Shown here: positions 59,405 to 64,000 of the stretch, piece after piece
Layout of the letters: every line of letters starts with the position of its first letter
Position numbering within the stretch: the stretch's first letter is position 1
Source: Tubiluchus corallicola
Taxonomy: Eukaryota > Priapulida > Priapulimorpha > Priapulimorphida > Tubiluchidae
Assembly (NCBI GenBank): GCA_030141605.1
Contig: JAQGDQ010000002.1
Location: forward strand, 806,001 to 870,000
DNA: 64,000 bases
Direction: 5' to 3'
Notes under the pieces: model-generated
Told to the model about the DNA's origin: nothing
Databases searched by the model: none
Seen by the model: only the letters and a program-made list of their open reading frames with translations
Position numbers and translations under genes: made by a program

Positions 59405-59655
59405 AAAAGTGAAGAACACAAAAAAGAAAAAGAGAAAAGCAGGGACAAGAAATGGGATGAAAAGAAAGAAAAAAGAAAATGGAAATGAAAGCACAAAGGA
59501 AAAAAGAAAAAGCCAAATAAAGAAAAAGTAGAAAAGAAAAGAGTAGCGAAAAGGAAAAGGTTAAAAATAAGAAACGAAAGGAAGGGAAAAGAAGATAACG
59601 AAAAGAAAGTAACAGAAAATAAAGGAAAAGGAAAGGAAAGGAAATATGAAGTGGC
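59405..59655. repeat. Polypurine tract (GAAAA-rich)
   Basis: About 250 bp of aaaagaaaag-type sequence, nearly without pyrimidines. It is the strand-opposite counterpart in composition of 55600-55780, 3.7 kb away. Confidence 0.8.
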
Positions 59656-59702
59656 ATAATGAAAATCTGACATAAATATACAATTTCAAACTGATATGAT
59701 TA

Positions 59703-59728
59703 ATGATTATTATTATTATTATTAATAA
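59703..59728. repeat. Short (ATT)n microsatellite
   Basis: Tattattatt tract just after the polypurine region. Confidence 0.85.
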
Positions 59729-60739
59729 CTTTTTTAAACGTTTCAATTACAGTCAGAATAACATAAACAACTGTATTGACAGTTTAGATTATAATAGTCT
59801 GCTGCGTGACCTAGACATAATAACCGTAAACCCCGGGGCAAATTTTACAAAGAATGAAGCCAGCAAGCACCATCAGGCATGCGCTGTCGACATAAGCAGG
59901 AAGAATGAGAGTTCCGAAATTTCGAGTTCAAATTCGGGTCTTCGAGAACAACCGATCTACGGCGGTGCCTGATACGACGGTGATGATTTGTCACGTGCAG
60001 TGCACACAAACAAAATGACTTCATATCCGGAATTTGAACTCTGAAACTCGAACAAAGAGATCAAAGAGAGTTCGGTGCGCACGTATCGGTATTATAATGT
60101 GTAAGAGTTTTCCGAGAAATGACACTATAAGGAAGTTGAAGACTGTCAGCTCATACTATAAAAGCATGGGATTGGTTCAAAAAGAATAGTTATCATTATG
60201 TAACATTATAATAGCCTAGAATTTTCTTATGAAGATTTTTCTGCAGATAGGTAACTAGTCTCAAGATTCATTGATATACGAGATTTGGGGGGATTGTGAG
60301 TTCAGTAACATCTGCTCGGTACTAAATACCTCCTCAGTACGATGCTATTATCACGCCGTTTTAAACAACATTAACTACCACAACATTTTCCTATTGATTA
60401 ATAAAAACTTGGATGAGTAAAATTTTTTTTGAAATCAACAAAGCCTTCTTAATAAACATTATAATTGGATTAACGAAAACCGGCTATTGGCAAGGTTAAT
60501 TTGTAACTGAAATAGCGTGAAAAAATACTAGCCGTGCCTAAAATTTGGCAGGCGTATAAAAAACTGGGACAGTTATTTTTGTGATAATTGCACCTTGTCT
60601 GCACACGTGTTCGTAGGCAGTTTCGCGCGTTTTAGATGTTTAACAATGAACAAAAACCAGTTGCATATTTTCACCCGTTTTCACTAATTTCCCTAATATC
60701 CGTTGTCGACTCAAGACGCCCACGGTTTGGCGTTGATAA

Positions 60740-60985
60740 AAACGCATGGCATAACCAATCCTGCCTGTGTGGAATCGGACTCTCCCGTGAGTCATACGAA
60801 CCGACACGAATTCTTTCGTCTGTGAAAAGAGGCGCGCCAGCTATAAAGTCCGTGTACTTGTTTACGCCAGTATCATTACTGTGTGCGTTACTTGTGCGTG
60901 CTGCGAGTGAACTAAAAATGCGTATTTACCCACTGAGGTGTTTACGTGCGTTTTATCGACTGTCTGCAATAATTAACGTCTGAAT
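60740..60985 (+). promoter_or_regulatory. Possible plus-strand promoter with CCAAT, AP-1 and TATA motifs
   Basis: CCAAT (60755-60759), TGAGTCA (60788-60794) and TATAAAG (60842-60848) occur in that order with plausible spacing. A 115-codon ORF (60636-60983) overlaps them and has no recognisable similarity, so I read the region as regulatory and not as coding. Confidence 0.3.
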
Positions 60986-61689
60986 GAATGCGCACAACTT
61001 GCATAAAATAGTCTAAAATCCTTTATTGACACGAATATGTTCTGTTCACGTGATTGTTGCAGCGTAGATCTTCTGTGAACTTATTTTTGATAGGCCTTAT
61101 TTTCGATTATGATTCGTCGTGTTATGAACATTTACTGAAAAGCCTCGGTTTTTATATAATTATTTCTAAATTATAAGCTTCGAATAATTTTAGCAGTTTA
61201 ATGATTTCATGCGTGCATCCATTTTAATTTAATTTAATAATTTTACCGTTTCACCTTAATTTAATGGTGTTTTATTTAGCTAATCTAAGTTGTTTGTTTT
61301 TATTGCTCTATGTAGGATTTATGTGCTTAAAATGGAACATCGGTAAAATATTGCCTACCTTTTTTAAAAATATTTTATTAACAATTCGTTCTAGTTACTG
61401 TCTGTATTCACATGTTAGCTTTTGATTAACCTAAGTCACCTAACCTTGTTTTCTTAAACTGTGGAATCTAAGTTTAATCTGTCGGTTTCCTAACACTTTA
61501 AGTGGGATTAATTGCCTATTATTTCAACTCCTAATTCCAATTATGCGTTAGGATAAAAGCAAAAAAACTAATGTTTTATAATTTCCACGCGTGCATCCGG
61601 CATGACAATTATAAGGTTATAAACGCGCTGAGTAGAATTTTAACTATGCCGGCCTAAAACTCGGTAAACAATAATCTGACTAAATCGAA

Positions 61690-62400
61690 TTCCGGGAACT
61701 AACGATTTCACAATAACCGTGTGCGCAGTAGAGGAGTCAGTGGGGTGGAGTGAGAAGCGCAATCAGACAAAGAAAAAGCGTTTTCCTCCGGCACACAGAC
61801 GTATTGCACCACGTGTAACGTCTGACGTTCTGTTGCCACGCAGTATTCTAGTGTTGAAAGTCGTGGCAGAAACATGTGCTTTGTTGTGCCAAGCGATAAA
61901 GACGAATACAAGCTGCTGAGCTTTGGATTCTATAGTATCTTATAGTCTGGAAAGAAAGCGTCGCTCGACTCGTTTGAGCTTGCACAATCTGTGTGTCCTC
62001 GCGTGGCGTCGAGGTCACCACAGTTCATTTGAGGACACGGTGACATGAGCTGGACCAAGTAACACCTCGTTTAATCACTGTTTGTCTTCCATTTTGTACG
62101 TCACCTTCTATTATATTTGCATGTTATTCTTGAGACTGACTGTTTTTTCCACCGAGTGTAAAAATAAGACGGGAATTCGGTTAACAAAAAGTGGAGGTCG
62201 TTGACATCGAACAAAGAAAACAGCCGCGCCGTCGTCTCGACGAACCGGATCAATACCCGGCGACTGACGGATTTCAGGAAGTCTCCCAGTCGGGATGATG
62301 GTGTTTGTGAAATAACTGATAGCCTGGCTCGTCAGGTGACACAGTCTGTATTGTTTTAAAAATTTTAGACGTGTCGTCTGATGAGTGAGGAGTCAGACGT
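61690..62400. other. CpG-richer region near the right edge, possible promoter or 5' UTR exon
   Basis: Compared with flanking DNA this stretch is richer in C+G and CpG (for example ccgcgccgtcgtctcgacga near 62225) and lacks long AT runs. ORFs of 66-67 codons on both strands overlap and look like shadows of composition. It may be the start of a gene that continues beyond the right edge. Confidence 0.3.
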
Positions 62401-64000
62401 TTTCTCCAGACACAAGTGCTGCTTTCTAAAGTGGATAAAACTCGTAGTATCTAGTGGAATAGAGTATTCAACCGCCAGTTAAATTCTGTGGGCTTAAAGA
62501 TTTTAAGTGATGACTGTGTGATAATTACTGTAGTTAAAATTTTTTCAAATGAAATTAAGTTTAACAGCGTTTGCATGCCCGGGACATTTTATTTCCTGAT
62601 ATTATTATATATAAAACGTGTTTAATAATAGATAAATTTTGCATGTATAACTTGTGTACAGTGTATTTTGTTGTATGCACGGCTAATGCCTATATCGTTG
62701 GTTTTCAAATCGGCCTCCAAGTCTTTTTAAAATTTGCTTGTTTTAAAAATTGACAATCGTAGTCAGTATAATATATCCGGGAGTTGTCATAAATCTTAAT
62801 TTGTGTGTACGCTGACTTTAATGCTTTTTCAGTATAATATTTTATTTCTTCTCGAGTTCCTGTGGCACGCTGGCAGTTGCAGTAGTTCACGATGTAATAA
62901 GGTGTAATAGTTATTCCTATTATAAGCCATTTCTTTTAATTACTCAATTTTTAAGTTGATGCATACGTTAAAGTGTTGAACATAAATTACTTCTTATTAC
63001 TAACAAAGCAGAGAAGCTGTCAATAGCTGTATAGTGTGGCAAGTTCATGACTGGGAACTTTATGATCTTATGATAAACATTTTAACAGTTATACCACAGC
63101 CGTGTAGCCGTCTAGTCAATGAACTTATAAGAATGCAGGGCTTGGATTAAATACATATAGGCAAAACGTACAATATCATTATCATTATTTCTTAGCATAC
63201 AGCGCCTGTCGGTGCTTATAGCGTATACACAATAATAACCAGAGGACTTTGGAACGAGGATAATCACGACCCAAGGAACGGGGATGAGCTAAGGTGATTG
63301 ACCCACTAAATAGTGAAGCCAATTGTTGGGTGTAGAACGTACAGCGTCCATGCATTGATTGTTACACAGATTAGCAGATTCAAATATTTGGGACGATCCC
63401 CTGTGCAACTGCAGCAGCTGCAAAAATAGAGCAGTTTTGTACTAAAGTACTTGAAGACAGTATTTAGAACATCCTAATTTTTAAATGCTTTTCACGGTCG
63501 GCATGGCTAAACAATTAGCTCTTTTAAGATATAATACGGTACAGCTATATTGCGTCCTCTGTTTATTAAGATGAAGGAAGCCGTCAATTTACTTATTAAA
63601 GTAAAGTCATCTCGATGGGCTCTACTCGAACAATTTTTTATTGACAAGCATTCCGATATTAAACTCATTAATTTTCAATTTTTGATTAATTAATTAATTG
63701 TTACTTTGATTAATTTGCTTCTTTAGTTTACAGCTTGTGTGTTTTAATTGATATTCAATTCAGGACATATCACTCACTCAGTCGTCTAAAAATTAAAAGT
63801 GCTCAGACCACTACTATTGAAATCTTCCTTTTCTTGTCAATGGAGGGCACTACATGCTTTGCATTATATGACAGGAATATGATTTGTCGCACAACCTGGT
63901 ACTTGCGAAAATTATTAGTCATCTATTAGAATCTCGAATCTTCAGAACTTGCTTTTAGCAGTATTAAAACATCTTTGGAGTAGAATATACTTGGATGAAA
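62401..64000. other. AT-rich DNA at the right edge, nothing recognised
   Basis: No ORF above 64 codons, no splice-consistent exon and no repeat beyond short taattaattaatt runs. It could be intron of a gene starting near 61.7-62.4 kb. Confidence 0.5.

Overview
This is AT-rich nuclear DNA from an animal. It holds three multi-exon genes with GT-AG introns, all on the minus strand, and much intergenic and intronic DNA with microsatellites and small DNA-transposon remnants. The proteins (a RasGRP with REM, RasGEF, EF-hand and C1 domains; a ninein; RABL2) and compact introns of a few hundred bases to about 2.5 kb point to an invertebrate metazoan. I cannot name the phylum from sequence alone. No bacterial, organellar or viral genes were recognised.

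Layout. (1) 1-13068, minus: a Ras guanyl-releasing protein gene, 14 coding exons reconstructed in continuous frame (672 codons plus 2 bases), with the C-terminus cut off by the left edge. Its introns hold a 1.1-kb hAT-type element (4465-5599) and two G-rich pentanucleotide arrays. (2) 13.1-26.6 kb: no recognisable coding sequence; a short hAT MITE with a perfect 8-bp target duplication (20457-20860), a second probable TIR element (22180-22680), tandem repeats, and a promoter-like island near 20 kb with an RFX X-box, a CRE and a TATA box. (3) 26625-42568, minus: a complete ninein-family gene, 21 coding exons, 1215 aa. (4) 46408-52954, minus: a complete RABL2 gene, 7 coding exons including a 30-nt microexon, 224 aa. 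(5) 53-64 kb: no recognisable coding exon; promoter-like motif clusters, a dispersed repeat pair, GAT arrays and purine/pyrimidine tracts.

The genes together. RasGRP links diacylglycerol and calcium to Ras/Rap activation. Ninein anchors microtubules at the mother centriole, and RABL2 is a GTPase of the mother centriole and ciliary base that controls intraflagellar-transport entry. Ninein and RABL2 lie head-to-tail about 3.8 kb apart, so two centriole/cilium genes are neighbours. Whether that is more than chance cannot be told from one window. I see no convincing new biological system. The most informative observations are exon-level (RABL2 microexon, Cys-rich insertion in the RasGRP REM domain, hendecad repeats in ninein) and the small transposons.
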